Source: Oxytricha trifallax (Eukaryota; Ciliophora; Spirotrichea; Sporadotrichida; Oxytrichidae). From it: DNA of 64,000 bases. Below, piece by piece: positions 10,191 to 21,239 of this stretch. Made by a program: the position numbers and the translations under genes. The stretch's first letter is position 1, and each line of letters starts with the position of its first letter. The notes under the pieces were generated by a model. That model saw only the letters and a program-made list of their open reading frames with translations, was not told where the DNA came from and ran no database searches. The stretch is taken from contig ARYC01001151.1 of the NCBI GenBank assembly GCA_000711775.1, forward strand, positions 1-64,000, in the 5' to 3' direction.

Positions 10191-10970
10191 ATGAATGATG
10201 CAATGAAGAGAATTTAATCTCAAAAATTTAATAGGGAAATTTCGAAGTAAAGAGGACCTCTATAGATACTTGGTTTAGCAAGATAGACTTTTAACTAATA
10301 TTAATAAATTACACATAGATGGATTGTTCTTGCCAACTTAGGAGGGAACTAAAATCTCATTCTTAAAAGCCTTACTGAGTGAAGACAAAAAAGTTTTTAA
10401 GTCTAATGAAATTAGGATGATAGAGATACCTAACTACCCTGAAATTTCAGTAACAAACCTCTATGATGATGCTATGAGTGATCCACATGTTGCTCTCTAC
10501 TTTCCATCAAAGCTGCAATTCTCTAATAAGTTGCCAGAAAGAAACTTCTTCTTTGGTGTTCTTGGAACTCTGAAACTTGAGTAGTTAAATGAAGTTATTT
10601 AAGAAGCTCACAAGAAACTATACAGCATCTATCCTGAAGAAGAGAAGCAAGGTATTAAAATAAGTGATACCTGGCTGTATGAAATTCAAAAGCATCCTTT
10701 CATCTCAAGTAAGTTTAGTCTTCTAACTTTATAGAAAAACCTGGTACTGCTATATACTTGATTAAAGAGCGACGCAAACTAAACAGAGAGAGAAAGTCAC
10801 AAGTAAAGCATGAATTGAGTAAGAGACTCTACAAAGATTTCTAAAAGCCAGACGACAAGAACATAGATGTAGGGGCTGGCACTAAGAGAAGAAACATGGG
10901 CCCAAGCAAGCCTTAAGAGGAAGAAAAGAAAGAGAAGCCAAATACTATTACAAGCAAAAATAAAAAGTGA
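10191..10970 (+). pseudogene. TBE-A 22-kDa-type gene with 26 bp intron
   Basis: Reads MNDAMKRIQ.., then after a frame change KEDLYRYLV, GLFLPTQEGTKISFLKAL, IEIPNYPEISVTNLYDDAM, LPERNFFFGVLGTLK and LNEVIQEAHKK. An intron GTAAGTTTAG...TTTATAG at 10709-10734 (26 bp) must be removed to stay in frame; a basic tail follows (KRRNMGPSKP) and TGA at 10968. The same intron is present in TBE-C and TBE-E. Family: the TBE 22-kDa ORF, function unknown. Convergent with the transposase, whose stop lies 7 bp away. A frame change near 10230 marks decay. Confidence 0.8.
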
Positions 10971-10976
10971 ACTTAT

Positions 10977-11997
10977 TCATTCGCTTAAATCTAAAACTTA
11001 TTTATATACACAAAATCTCCCTTCTCTTGAGCAAACTTTAGCTTAATCATCGCTGACTCTCTTAGCAGCACTCTTAATAAAATCTACTGTATCTATCTTC
11101 AAGTCATGCATCAAGTGATAGAGTAGGAGTTTCTTGTAGTAACCTTTCAATAACCCCCAATATAATTCAATTCCATTGATAAGGGCTGTAAGGAACATTA
11201 AATACAGGTGCTATATTTAGCCTTTCATATTCCTTTTGAGTCTTTAGTTTTATGAACTGACAAGTTATCAACGAATAGAATAATCTCTTAGTCAGCGTAT
11301 TTGTCTTTGAGTAATTGCAAGAACTTGATATATTATTCAGTCTTAATTGAGCGAGGGTGAATAACATAAGTCTCGAGGCCATTATCTTCGCTCATTCCAC
11401 CAAGTATAGCATGAATTTATTTCTTTAAGTCAATAAATTCTATATTACTATATCTCTTGTAAAGACATTGAATGTAAATACAGCTTCATCAGCGTGTATG
11501 AACTTTATATTATGCTCTTAAGCCCTCTGCATTTAATCAAATATATAATTTAAATTATCCTTATAAAATGGAACATTAAAGTCAATCACTCTCTTAATGC
11601 GATTGACTGTCTTGTAAGATATTCCGTTCTTTTTATATATGTTAGCTATAGATTAAGCAGATATGTGAAGCTCAGGAAATTGGCGATGAAACATCACAGC
11701 CCTCTAGGCCAGAGAGAAGTGAGCCCAGTATTAAAGAGTCTTGTCATTTATAAGATAATCGATATGATGCTACTAAATTTAAGAGGTCTTTTAGCCCTAG
11801 AATTAAGCTGCTATCACTTTGAATTCAATGCTAATAGACAGTGAGCTCACAATTGCAGGAGATTTATGGATCAGTCTTGCTATAGATGTATAATTTAGAA
11901 TAGATTTGAGTTGATCACTATAATCATTGTTGCCATAACGCAACATAAACAATAAATCTATATACTCGTTGTCATAAACTGACCTAAAACCTCGCAT
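10977..11997 (-). pseudogene. TBE-A transposase (42-kDa type, D,D34E), decayed
   Basis: Minus frame from ATG 11997 (MRGFRSVYDNEYIDLL). Shows the helix-turn-helix-like N-terminus, then FIHADEAVFTF with the first catalytic Asp-Glu pair, and remnants of the VDNLSVHKTK and VPYSP..ELYWG blocks that carry the second Asp and the Glu. It belongs to the IS630/Tc1/mariner superfamily, which cuts and pastes DNA at TA-like targets; ciliate TBE transposases are also implicated in genome rearrangement in Oxytricha (established literature). The stretch around 11400-11450 is internally deleted or shifted relative to TBE-E. Stop TGA at 10977. Confidence 0.82.
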
Positions 11998-12142
11998 ATA
12001 CTCACTTAAAATACTAATATTTAAATTAAACCCCTACATAAACCATATCAAAACCCTAATAAACTATGCACTAATAGTCTACTTTTATAAATCAAAAACT
12101 CAATCAAACTACTGAAAGGGTTATGGGATTTTTATTCATTCT

Positions 12143-12600
12143 CTACCTCTTCTTTGGAGGTTCCTTGAGTTTATCAACTTAGTCATCACTCTCATTAGCC
12201 ATCGTCTAGTCTTCTTATTATTATTAAATTTAATCTCTTTCTACTTTAGATATTGCGGGTGAAATCCTTGCGTTTTTTGTTCCTACTTCTACTAACCTTA
12301 GTCGCTCTGCTTGGATTTATTAAGGACGATTGAGATTGCTCTTATTATTAAAAACCTTGGAGCAGGTAGCGCATCAATACACAGTAGTCGCTATTGCTGA
12401 AATCGCATTCTTGTCATCCTTGTTGTTTTTCTCTGGTAAGTTGTCTTTGATTTGTATATCTGATTAAAGTTTATGGAGCCATTATAAAACTTTGGATTTA
12501 GCTGGTGGCTGTAAAAGTTTGAAATTTCTATGCATCGTTGTCAGCAATAGCCTAGTCGAACAGTTTTTCGATCATGAATCTTAAGTTTAAGACAAATGAT
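12143..12600 (-). pseudogene. Element X zinc-finger-like gene
   Basis: On minus, a C2H2-like start CATCSKVFNNKSNLNR is followed by a Gln-rich acidic/basic stretch and MANESDDQVDKLKEPPKKRQ. An in-frame TGA sits just before the finger, so it is broken or needs splicing. It is divergent from the DDE transposase at 12839, as zinc-finger genes are in TBEs. Confidence 0.5.
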
Positions 12601-12838
12601 TATAACTTTAATAGTTAAGTAAAATTTAAAAGTTAATAGTAGTAATCAAGACATAATCACAAATAACCCAAATGAAAAATAATGTATGGTAGTTGTATAC
12701 TCTGACTTTCATGTTCAGACTAGTCACGACTACTCTCAATCAACCTAGTCTTCGAATATAGTCCTTATTAATAGTCGCTTTGTCGCATTTTCGCATTAAT
12801 GAACTTGTGTCAATTCACTATCAATTCATAAACTAAGC

Positions 12839-13922
12839 ATGAATTGGGGTTTTGGGGTATTACTGCCACCCTTGTCAAATTCAGCGATAAATACAAGTAA
12901 ACTTACCTTTTACTATGCTAGAAGTCCAAGAGGGCAGTGCTTAATAGACATCCTTGCAGAAGCGCTTCAGCTCGATCAGAATATAGACCTCCTCCAAGAA
13001 ATCTAACAGCAAAACAGTTAACCATAAACACCTCTCAAATCTGCTTCTGTTTTCATTCCCTTGGTCCAAAACCTATCAAGTCTTAGATTATAATCAACTC
13101 AACGCAAGGACAGTGAGGTATTGAGCGTGATAGGCAATGCAAACTGGGAAAGTATCATTTTTCGAAGCTTGCAGCTGTCCAGCAGGCCTCATGGAAGTTA
13201 GAAAGTTCTATGGATATTGACACTTTATATGTGATTTTAAGCTCTGTGAGTCCATTAAGGGGCGTAATATAGCAATTCAAGCTGTAGTAGATTCAATTGA
13301 GCCCTTACCATCTTTCGTCTATACTCCCATCTCAATCGCCAAGAGCAAGTGAACCAGTGATTGGGGTCTTACGAGGACTTGGCTCAAAATCTTTCTAGAA
13401 CTAAGGAATCAACTAAGAGATAGCAATTTTGAATGGCTTTGTGGTTGCAAGCAACATAGACAAGCTGATCTTCAGCCAAATTATCGAGGAGCTTTCGATG
13501 CGGTGCTGTTTGAGAATTTCCTCTATCACACCATGCTCCAGCTGCGCACAAACAAGGATCTAGACCAGAAGAAGATTATACTGCTCATGGACAACACATT
13601 CATTCACAAGTATTCAGAAGTGCTGGAGACTGCTTGGAAATTCAAGGTCACTGTTCTTTTTAATGCAAAGTATTCACCCTAACTTAACCCAATCGAGCAG
13701 TTGTTCTCCTCTATAAAGAGGTACTTTCGATAGGAGCAATCTGACAGCAACTAAGTATACTGGCCTAATTTTCTATATAAGATTCACCTGGTGAAGTGGC
13801 TATTTAAAATTCTGAAGGCCATGACTAAGAATGACGTCAACAAGCACTTGGCTTTCAGCGGCAGTGGTTTAGCGCCATCAAGCATTGATTTGTTTAAAGT
13901 TGAGCTAAAGAGGATGAATTGA
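12839..13922 (+). pseudogene. Element X DDE transposase, frameshifted
   Basis: From ATG 12839 (MNWGFGVLLPPLSNSA) the frame is open for about 160 codons, then shifts twice. The C-terminal part is clear: IILLMDNTFIHKYSEV carries the second Asp, and FNAKYSPQLNPIEQLFSSIK the Glu, 34 residues later (D,D34E of the IS630/Tc1 superfamily). It ends at TGA 13920-13922. GC content is visibly higher than around it, suggesting older coding constraint or different origin. Two or more frame changes mean it is not translated whole unless hidden introns or IESs are removed. Confidence 0.75.
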
Positions 13923-14520
13923 AGTGAAGGAGCTATAGAAGACACCAATACATACACAAACAGCAGTTTAAATCGTTTAATTGCTTGATTAAAAGCTTTA
14001 TATTACATATCACACTTTAAGTTTAAATTTAAACAAATCAAATATCGAAATCAAAAATCCTTTTTCATTTTCGCTCATTCAAATGGTCATATTAGCTCTT
14101 CCAGTAAAGCTTTTCAATTTTGTGCTCAAAGAGTCGATCAGGAGTTGAAGGTTTGTGAGGTGGGGGGTTTTAAAACATTAAGAATACGATCGGATCCCTA
14201 ACTTCACAAAATACTAATCAAGTAACGGGTACTCTACAAATTACTAGATTCCTACATTAATCGATAGAATTTAATCATATATTTAAATGACTGCTAATCA
14301 TTTTAAATGTTGGACATTAAAAATTACAGCTGGTTACTAAAATAGAGACTCACTCTATAGATTTAGGTTTTTTGCTTAAATATCAAGCATTTCAGTTGAA
14401 TTTTGATCATCTTGACATCATTCAACTATTAGTGTTTGAATACAAACGAAATCTTAAGTGTCAAACTTAAAATAATTAAATTGTTTTAATTAATTAAAAA
14501 AATTTACTTTTTTTTATTTT

Positions 14521-15334
14521 AGCAATAATTAAATCTTGAAAAATAAATTAACTTAATTTTAATATCCTTATAATATATCTTATAAACTAAAAAATTTGTT
14601 TAGAATTTTGTATAATTTCTGCAAAGTCATTGTAAAAAAAAATTTATTTAATATGTAAATATTTATTCAAATTGAAATTTGAATTTTATAAATTAAAGAT
14701 TTATGATTAATTATATTTCTTCTATAAATCATAAATCGCGAGTACAAAAAAGATAATTAGGAGATTATAGAGCTAAATTTAATTGGAATCATAGATTCAA
14801 ACTTGAAGATAATAAAATACATCTAGTTAGTGAATGATCAAATAATATAAATTAAAATTTTAGTAATTTTAAATTAATTTTTTATAATATAAATAATATT
14901 CCTGTTTGGAGTTTAAAATGAAAAAGATGAGTTCTTAGAAATGCTCATGATAGATGCTTATACTGGTAGATTAATTAACAGTTACAAAATAGAAAATTGT
15001 GTGTATAGTAAATTGAATAAAAGTATTTTGTAAAACATATTGTTTTATATAATGCTTGTTACAGTATCTAAATTTTTTTTTCAATAACAATAATTGATTT
15101 ATTGAGCTTTTTAAATTTAGTGAATAAAATAAAAAGAATTGTAATAAAAATTAAAGTTAGTTTTATTAGTTTAATTGCAGGACTATTAATTTAAATTAAA
15201 ATAAGTTTGGTATTATTTTTTATTAATAATATTTTCATACAAAATGCAAAAATTTCTCTATCAATAAATATGATGAAGAGCTAAATAAATTGAACAGGGA
15301 GATAATCTCATAAATAATTAATCATTAATATATG
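14521..15334. other. AT-rich flank with short plus-strand coding islands
   Basis: Two islands read as protein in an otherwise A/T-only stretch. About 14755-14835: GDYRAKFNWNHRFKLEDNK, ending in TGA in that frame. About 14915-15005: EKDEFLEMLMIDAYTGRL and INSYKIENCVYS. Both are on plus, as is the island at 399-600 across element X, so they may be segments of one host gene separated by eliminated DNA. No family recognised. Confidence 0.4.
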
Positions 15335-15340
15335 AATAAC

Positions 15341-16397
15341 TGTTCATCCTAAAAAATTAACAAACACCTCCCTGCACTTAAATAAAGTAAAGCCTAATAA
15401 AATATACCCTTTTTTTTAAAAAACTTTTTATTCTAAGGTCAGAATCTTTCATATAATGACATCATACTCTCATTAGAATATTTTCACTTAAAATTACATA
15501 AATTTTTCAAAATTTTGATTATCATTTTAATTGCTTTTTGATGTTATTTTTTATTTTTGGTTACTCTCACTACGGCCTTCTACCTTTTAAGAATCGTACT
15601 ACCATAGTAAAATATTTCTTAATTGAGTAGTCATTGTTATTATCATCAAAAGAATTCTTGCAAATTTTAAATCTTGTTATACACAATTTATCACAAAAAT
15701 GTATTTCAACCTAAATCATCTCATTCGATTAAAAATTATTATAAAAATGAGTAAATTTTTTCAATAAACTAATTAATGCATTGAGTAAAAATTATTATAT
15801 CATAAAATATATTAATATATTAAAAAACTATATATGTTTGTTGATATTTTTTATTTGTTATTAAATATCAACAAACATATATAGTTTTTTAATATATTAA
15901 TATATTTTATGATATAATAATTTTTACTCAATGCATTAATTAGTTTATTGAAAAAATTTACTCATTTTTATAATAATTTTTAATCGAATGAGATGATTTA
16001 GGTTGAAATACATTTTTGTGATAAATTGTGTATAACAAGATTTAAAATTTGCAAGAATTCTTTTGATGATAATAACAATGACTACTCAATTAAGAAATAT
16101 TTTACTATGGTAGTACGATTCTTAAAAGGTAGAAGGCCGTAGTGAGAGTAACCAAAAATAAAAAATAACATCAAAAAGCAATTAAAATGATAATCAAAAT
16201 TTTGAAAAATTTATGTAATTTTAAGTGAAAATATTCTAATGAGAGTATGATGTCATTATATGAAAGATTCTGACCTTAGAATAAAAAGTTTTTTAAAAAA
16301 AAGGGTATATTTTATTAGGCTTTACTTTATTTAAGTGCAGGGAGGTGTTTGTTAATCTTGTTTTAGATAGTTGAGGTGAGGTAACTGGAGGTGAACA
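15341..16397. mobile_element. Foldback element 1 (TGTTC termini, 6 bp target duplication)
   Basis: Near-perfect inverted repeat with arms of about 500 bp meeting near 15860. Ends read TGTTCATCC and TGTTCACCTCC, flanked by AATAAC at 15335-15340 and 16398-16403. The right end is about 30 bp longer than the left, so the left lost a piece. Arms contain the block ATGACATC.TACTCTCAT shared with foldback 54570-55650. Termini and duplication length match the Ginger-like element at 30837, so it is probably a non-autonomous relative. Confidence 0.85.
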
Positions 16398-16403
16398 AAT
16401 AAC

Positions 16404-16627
16404 ATTTTATAAAGTATTTAAACCTATAACTTATTCACTAAGTGTTAGTATCGACCATTTATTTTCAAATTTTGATTTTTAAGACTGCTTTAAAGTAGAT
16501 CTTTGATATAAAAATTATAATTTTTTGCATGTTATTTTCGAAATAGTGATTTCCAAGAATAAAATGATGCAGTGAAGTAAACCAAATTTAATTGGACCTT
16601 ATTTATTAATATATATATATTTAAAAA
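16404..16627. other. AT-rich gap
   Basis: No gene or repeat recognised between the foldback and the TBE-B remnant. Confidence 0.4.
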
Positions 16628-18121
16628 AAACTTTAGCTTAGAGTCATGTGGCAGTTGTCTGAATTTTTATCTAACTATTTTTGATTTTATCTATCGTGAC
16701 ATCGTTTTAATTGATTGGTTTTACTATTTTAAAGCATGCAATTTCTCAGACTTCCCTTAATTTTCTTTTTATAGAAATATTTTTTATTCTTTACTTAAAA
16801 ATTTTTTCATTTTCATAGTTGATTTAATCGTTTTTTGGCATTTCACCCTTTATTATTTGTACTATGCCCATATATCCCATGATATATCCGAAATTTCTCC
16901 AATCTTATTCCTCGAGGAAAATATCCGGAATTGCATTGTACATTCCTAGTGCAGAAGTTTGAACTCTTTGAGCTATATTAAAATCAATAATATAGACTCT
17001 TATTAGTTGAAGATCCATCATTAAGTTTTCTGTTTTTAAATTTTTATGAACGTAACCGAGCTTTTGAAGCTCAACTATTCCACAATTATCTACTTTACTA
17101 TCTCGCCAATTTACCATTGGCAACTAATGTCAGATAAAAATTCTCTGTAAGCCATTTCAGGAATGAATAACAAAATGCTATATGATCTTTTCCTAGAAAA
17201 ATGGCATCAAGCTAAATAATATGCCTGCACTTTTTGAATTTTGCTTATAAAAGTGCATAATATTTATAAGCAAATATTAAGAACTTTTAATGAGCAAGAA
17301 ATTTATTTAAAGGATAAATTTTATAAGCATATTAGTAATCTGTAATAACTATCTTGTCTATTTGATTCTCTAGAATGTGGTAGCTTTCAAGACAAGAAAT
17401 TAAGTCAATAATTTTCTAGACAGGATTTTTCTTGGCCTCGAGATTTTCTATAATTTTATTGAACTCTGAGACTGGGAGGTTCTTGATAGCTTTCTCCATA
17501 TTTATTAGTTCTATATCTTAACTCTAAGATACTTAGCAGGATTGCCTTCCTTTCTTTATAGGAATCTTTTCCTGAAGGTTCATGAATAAAAACGAAACTT
17601 TGATTGAGCTTTTTCTTTAAGTGCACTTTGAGGTCTCTTGTAAGAGAATATGGCTTCTCACAGAACTTACAAATATACTTGGCATCCTTCTTTTAACACT
17701 TAAAATACAACCTAGTCATATCATTTTGTATATCTATTAAATGTCTCTTGTAAGTTGACTTGTAGAGGAAAATTTTATTGCATTCTTTGCATTTATAGTC
17801 AACTTTGGCTTGCATTATTAATGCTCTATGGCGGGTTGTTTAACCTCCTCCTCAATTTGCACAGCTTCTATGATAACCTCCTACTTAACTTATATTTAAA
17901 TCTCAAAGCTAGACTGGTCAAAGTTGTTCTAAGAAGGCTCCCACTGAGCACAAGCTTCTCTGGTCTTTACATTTATAGGTTGCTGGAATGATAGCTTTTA
18001 TTGACTTGATGCAAGTAATGCCGCTCTTCTCAAAAGGTTAGCGCTCATTTTAGTTTGCTGATATATTTTATTATATGAATGGTAAAATTCACCTAGGTAT
18101 ACTTAAATAGTAAAGTATAAT
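16628..18121 (+). mobile_element. TBE-B remnant (left end missing), split by TBE-C
   Basis: Holds a complete but decayed zinc-finger/kinase gene (16644-18048, minus) and the start of the spacer. The left terminal repeat is absent. The spacer resembles TBE-E 28735-28790 and is cut by TBE-C at AAT 18119-18121. Sequence after TBE-C (22410-22800) may be the rest of it but is too diverged to be sure. Confidence 0.75.
16644..18048 (-). pseudogene. TBE-B zinc-finger/kinase gene, decayed
   Basis: Start ATG 18048. The second finger (CxxC..SYSLTRDLKVHLKK-like, about 17620-17680) and kinase motifs (KLGYVHKNLKTENLMM, VYIIDFNIAQRV) are visible. The catalytic HRD has become HKN, and several frame changes occur, so the kinase would be inactive. 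Stop in the same conserved block as TBE-A. Confidence 0.75.
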
Positions 18122-18330
18122 CAAAACTCTAAAACCCCTTATTGAGGTTTATAAGTGCTTTGATTTGTAGGGTATAGTTGGAGTCTTATTGGCGTTTGTA
18201 GAGAAAACGCAGGTTTTATGTGAATTTAATGAATATTTAATGAGTACTTGAATACTTAATTCAAACAAATTTAATCTGCTTGTCTTTGTGATACCTCTTT
18301 AATTTAGCAGTCTGTAGTTGTTCTAGTATA

Positions 18331-19884
18331 TCATCTAATGATTATCGTGGATATGCTGGAGCTTTTCACGATGACCATCTCAACTATTTTCTTAATTTCA
18401 TTGCATATTTAATCTTGCTTAATATGTTTAGCAGCCAAACTTATTGATTATTTCTCATGTTTTGTTCCAAAGTATGACATACTTTCCATATCGCACTCTA
18501 AGATAATTGCAGCTACCGCCCAAACATCCCATTATACAGAGCCATTTGTCCATTTCTCTCTTATAGGGAAGTATCCTGGAGTGCCTAAAACCTTAGCTAA
18601 AGTCACTATCTCTTGTCTTATTGCTCTGTTGAAATCTATGACTACTACTTCTAAAGGGCAGAGATTTAGCATTACATTTTCTGGCTTCAAATCTCTATGA
18701 ACATACCCTAGATCATGGAGCTCTTTCACACCCTTAGTCATATCTGTGAGTATCTCATTCAAATCATCAGGATATCTATTATGGTAGAGATACTCTCTTA
18801 GAGTCATTTCAAACTTCTTGAGTCTCAAAGCAATAAAACCATGACCTATTATAACTCCTTCGAGCTTTGCTAAGTTCTTGCATTATCTTTTCTAAGCCTC
18901 TCTCTGTACTATGGATTCATTTGCAAACTCATTTTAATATTGCTCGTTCTTAATAAGATACTTGAACTATGGTTTAAAAAAATTTGTTTTTGTTTTATTT
19001 CATTTGGACTTGTGTAATCTGGTTTAGAAACATCTTGAAACTTAAAAAAGTATACAATTCATATGATTTATTTTCACTATTGTGAAAATAAATAAATTTT
19101 AAATTATAAGGAAATTATATTCATAAAATAGGGTCTATGATGTCTAGAATGAAATTTCATATATAATATAGGGCCTATGATGTCGAGATGTCAAGAAGGA
19201 GATCGATTTAGACCCTTTAGATACAAAATTTGATATGAAATGGAGTATTTTGATGGGGTGGGGGGTATGGGGGGGATCTCGGTAGTAACACATACCATTT
19301 GCTGGTTGGTTCATAGACTCCAACCACTTCTATCTCTTAAGCCTCTTCTACTGTTCTTTTTGTGACTCAAGAGAGTTATTTTTTCTTTTAGCAGGTACAA
19401 GCTTTTAAGTTTCCTCATCTTTTATAAGGAATTTGGTTAAATGATGCTTTTGCATATGCCTCTTTACTTTAGCTGAGTGAGTATAAGACTTCATGCAGGT
19501 AGTGCATTAATATCTACCATCTACTTTATCATCCTTGAAGTAGATCTTAGCTCTACCAGAGTGTACCTCTTTGATGTGTCTCTTCAAGCTAGACTCAGTT
19601 GAGAAGAAATTTTAGCAGTCTTCACATTAAAATGTTTTAATTTTTTCTATTGGTTGCTGTTCCTTATCTTCCTCAACCAATTCAACTTATGTTTAAACTC
19701 CCATCTCAGCACTCTACTTCTTGTTTTAAACTTAAATTTTAAAGACCTCAGCTTCAAACTCTAGAGCTCTTAGCTCAACCATCTTTTCAATATAAATTAC
19801 TTCTGGTTTCTTGGAGGAGCCAAAGTTGAGCAATGATTAACCTGTTCCAAGAGAAGCTGCCTTACGATTTAAGTTGGCCGCCAT
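18331..19884 (-). pseudogene. TBE-C zinc-finger/kinase gene with replaced linker
   Basis: Start ATG 19884 (MAANLNRKAASLGTG). Two intact C2H2 fingers: CEDCQNFFSTESSLKRHIKEVH and CTTCMKSYTHSAKVKRHMQKHH. Then EPTSKW, after which about 300 bp (18985-19290) of non-TBE sequence replaces the linker. The kinase part resumes: MTLREYLYHN, DLGYVHRDLKPENVML, VVVIDFNRAIRQ, GTPGYFP, WDVWAVAAIILE; TGA at 18331. DFN stands where DFG is usual, in this subfamily as in the other. With the linker insert the gene is probably dead, but the kinase lobe itself looks conserved. Confidence 0.85.
18985..19290. mobile_element. Partial foldback-type end inside TBE-C
   Basis: Ends on the right with the inverse of TGTTACTACCGAGATCCCCC, close to the Ginger-like terminus TGTTCCAACCGAGACCCCCC. 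The adjacent 'gatgtcaagaaggagatcga' resembles subterminal blocks at 54710 and 61490. No matching left end is seen, and about 270 bp of host gene is missing, so an insertion followed by deletion is likely. Confidence 0.5.
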
Positions 19885-20455
19885 GTTTAAATTCAAATTT
19901 AAATTTCTATTATTAATAAGTAAAAACCTCACTCGTTATACTAATTTTGTATAGGAGCTGGGACTGCAACAACAATGGTTGATTCTTAGTTGTTAGACAT
20001 CATTTTTATACTTAGTTTATAACTATCAATTTTCTAATTTTATGCTTAATATTTTTAATTTTGGTACCAACTGAGAATGAATTCAGGTAGGTACTGGTAC
20101 CAATTAGATTTTGAACCATTTTGGAACTTTTCCATTAAAACCTCATTAGTTTAAAACTAGGTACTAATTAAGTTTTGGTACTATTAAATTGGTACCAATT
20201 AAAATTAAACGAATTTAGTACCAGTACTAATTAAATTTAAACAAATTTAGTACTAATTTAATGGAACTAAATTGATAAAAATGGAGCTCAATCTCTGCAG
20301 TTTGTTACAGCTTCTGCAAACTTTCTCCACGTATCTTTGCAGGGTTGACCTCCTATAAGATGCCCATATTTACCATGTTTAATAGTAAGATTTAAAACAA
20401 TAGGATCCAGAAGTCTATAAGTTATAATTTGAAATTCATTAATAGGAAGCAATCA

Positions 20456-21233
20456 ATGATCAAATGAAAAGAGTCGAGGCTCAAGAAATGATATCAAGAT
20501 TCATAAGTAAGGAAGATCTCTATTGATACCTAACTTTAAATGGTTAGATAACTTGATGACTATTAACATATTATACAGCTGGTTTATTCCTTCCAACGAT
20601 GGAAGGTACCAAAATTTCATTCTTGAAAGCAATACTTTGTGAGGAGAAGAAAGCTTTTAAAAATAAAGAGATTAAACTAATCGAAATTCCCAACTACCCT
20701 GAGATTTCAGTCACTAATCTTTATGAGGATGCCATGTAAGATGAGGAAGTGGTAGTTTACCTTCCTACCAAGAAACAACTCTCTAATAAACTACCAGAGA
20801 GGAACTTCTTCTTTGGTGTTCTTGGTACAATAAAAGAGGATTATCTCAGAGAAATTATTGAAGAAGCACATAAGAAACGATATTCTATCTCTCCTGAAGA
20901 CTAGAAGAAGCAAGGCATTCTAATAAGCTCAGCTTGGCTAGAGGAACTTAAGAAGCATCCTTATCTTTCAAGTAAGCTTTGACATATAACTTTGTAGGAA
21001 AATCTGGCACTGGTATATATCTTATGAAAGAGCATGCTAAGGTTCATAGAGAGAGAAAGTCACAGACAATTCATGAAGTGAGCAAGAGACTTTATAAAGA
21101 TGTTTAAAAGCCAGATGAAATGAACATAGATGCAGGAGCTGGCACAAAGAGAAGAAATATGGGCCCAAGCAAGCCATAAGAAGAGGAGAAGAAAGAGAAC
21201 CCAAACCCATTTATGGGCCAGTTTAATATGTGA
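20456..21233 (+). pseudogene. TBE-C 22-kDa-type gene with 26 bp intron
   Basis: Start ATG 20456 (MNDQMKRVEAQEMISRF). Key blocks: SKEDLY, GLFLPTMEGTKISFLKAI, IEIPNYPEISVTNLYEDAM, LPERNFFFGVLGTIK, REIIEEAHKKRYSISPE. Intron GTAAGCTTTG...TTTGTAG at 20972-20997, exactly 26 bp as in TBE-A and TBE-E despite sequence divergence. Stop TGA 21231. An in-frame TGA near 20530 suggests a point change. Family function unknown; the conserved basic C-terminus (KRRNMGPSKP) could bind nucleic acid (inference). Confidence 0.8.
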
Positions 21234-21239
21234 ATATAT

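Larger units (their letters stand above)
1204..12133 (+). mobile_element. TBE-A: telomere-bearing element with a 6.9 kb insertion
   Basis: The left end begins CAAACCCCAAAACCC and the right end is its degenerate inverse, flanked by ATT duplications. This fits the TBE family known from Oxytricha (C4A4-bearing inverted repeats, AnT targets). Gene order from the left: zinc-finger/kinase gene (minus), spacer, insertion 3201-10102, 22-kDa-type gene (plus), transposase (minus). Without the insertion the element is about 4.0 kb, the usual TBE size. Several frameshifts show it is decayed. The terminal ~170 bp carry a second conserved block (flanks of 'tattagggtttt' and 'gtaggggtttaatg') shared with TBE-E and TBE-H. 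Confidence 0.93.
632..14520 (+). mobile_element. Element X: Tc1/mariner-like transposon with ~570 bp terminal inverted repeats, split by TBE-A
   Basis: Positions 632-1203 and 13948-14520 are near-perfect inverted repeats of about 570 bp. Between them, outside the nested TBE-A, lie a DDE transposase ORF on plus (12839-13922) and a zinc-finger-like ORF on minus (12143-12600). Without TBE-A the element is about 3 kb. TBE-A entered exactly at the inner end of the left repeat, with ATT on both sides (1201-1203, 12134-12136). The gene pairing (transposase plus C2H2 finger protein) echoes TBEs, but the long repeats and lack of C4A4 ends set it apart. Outer boundaries are good to a few bases because both ends sit in A/T runs. 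Confidence 0.75.
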
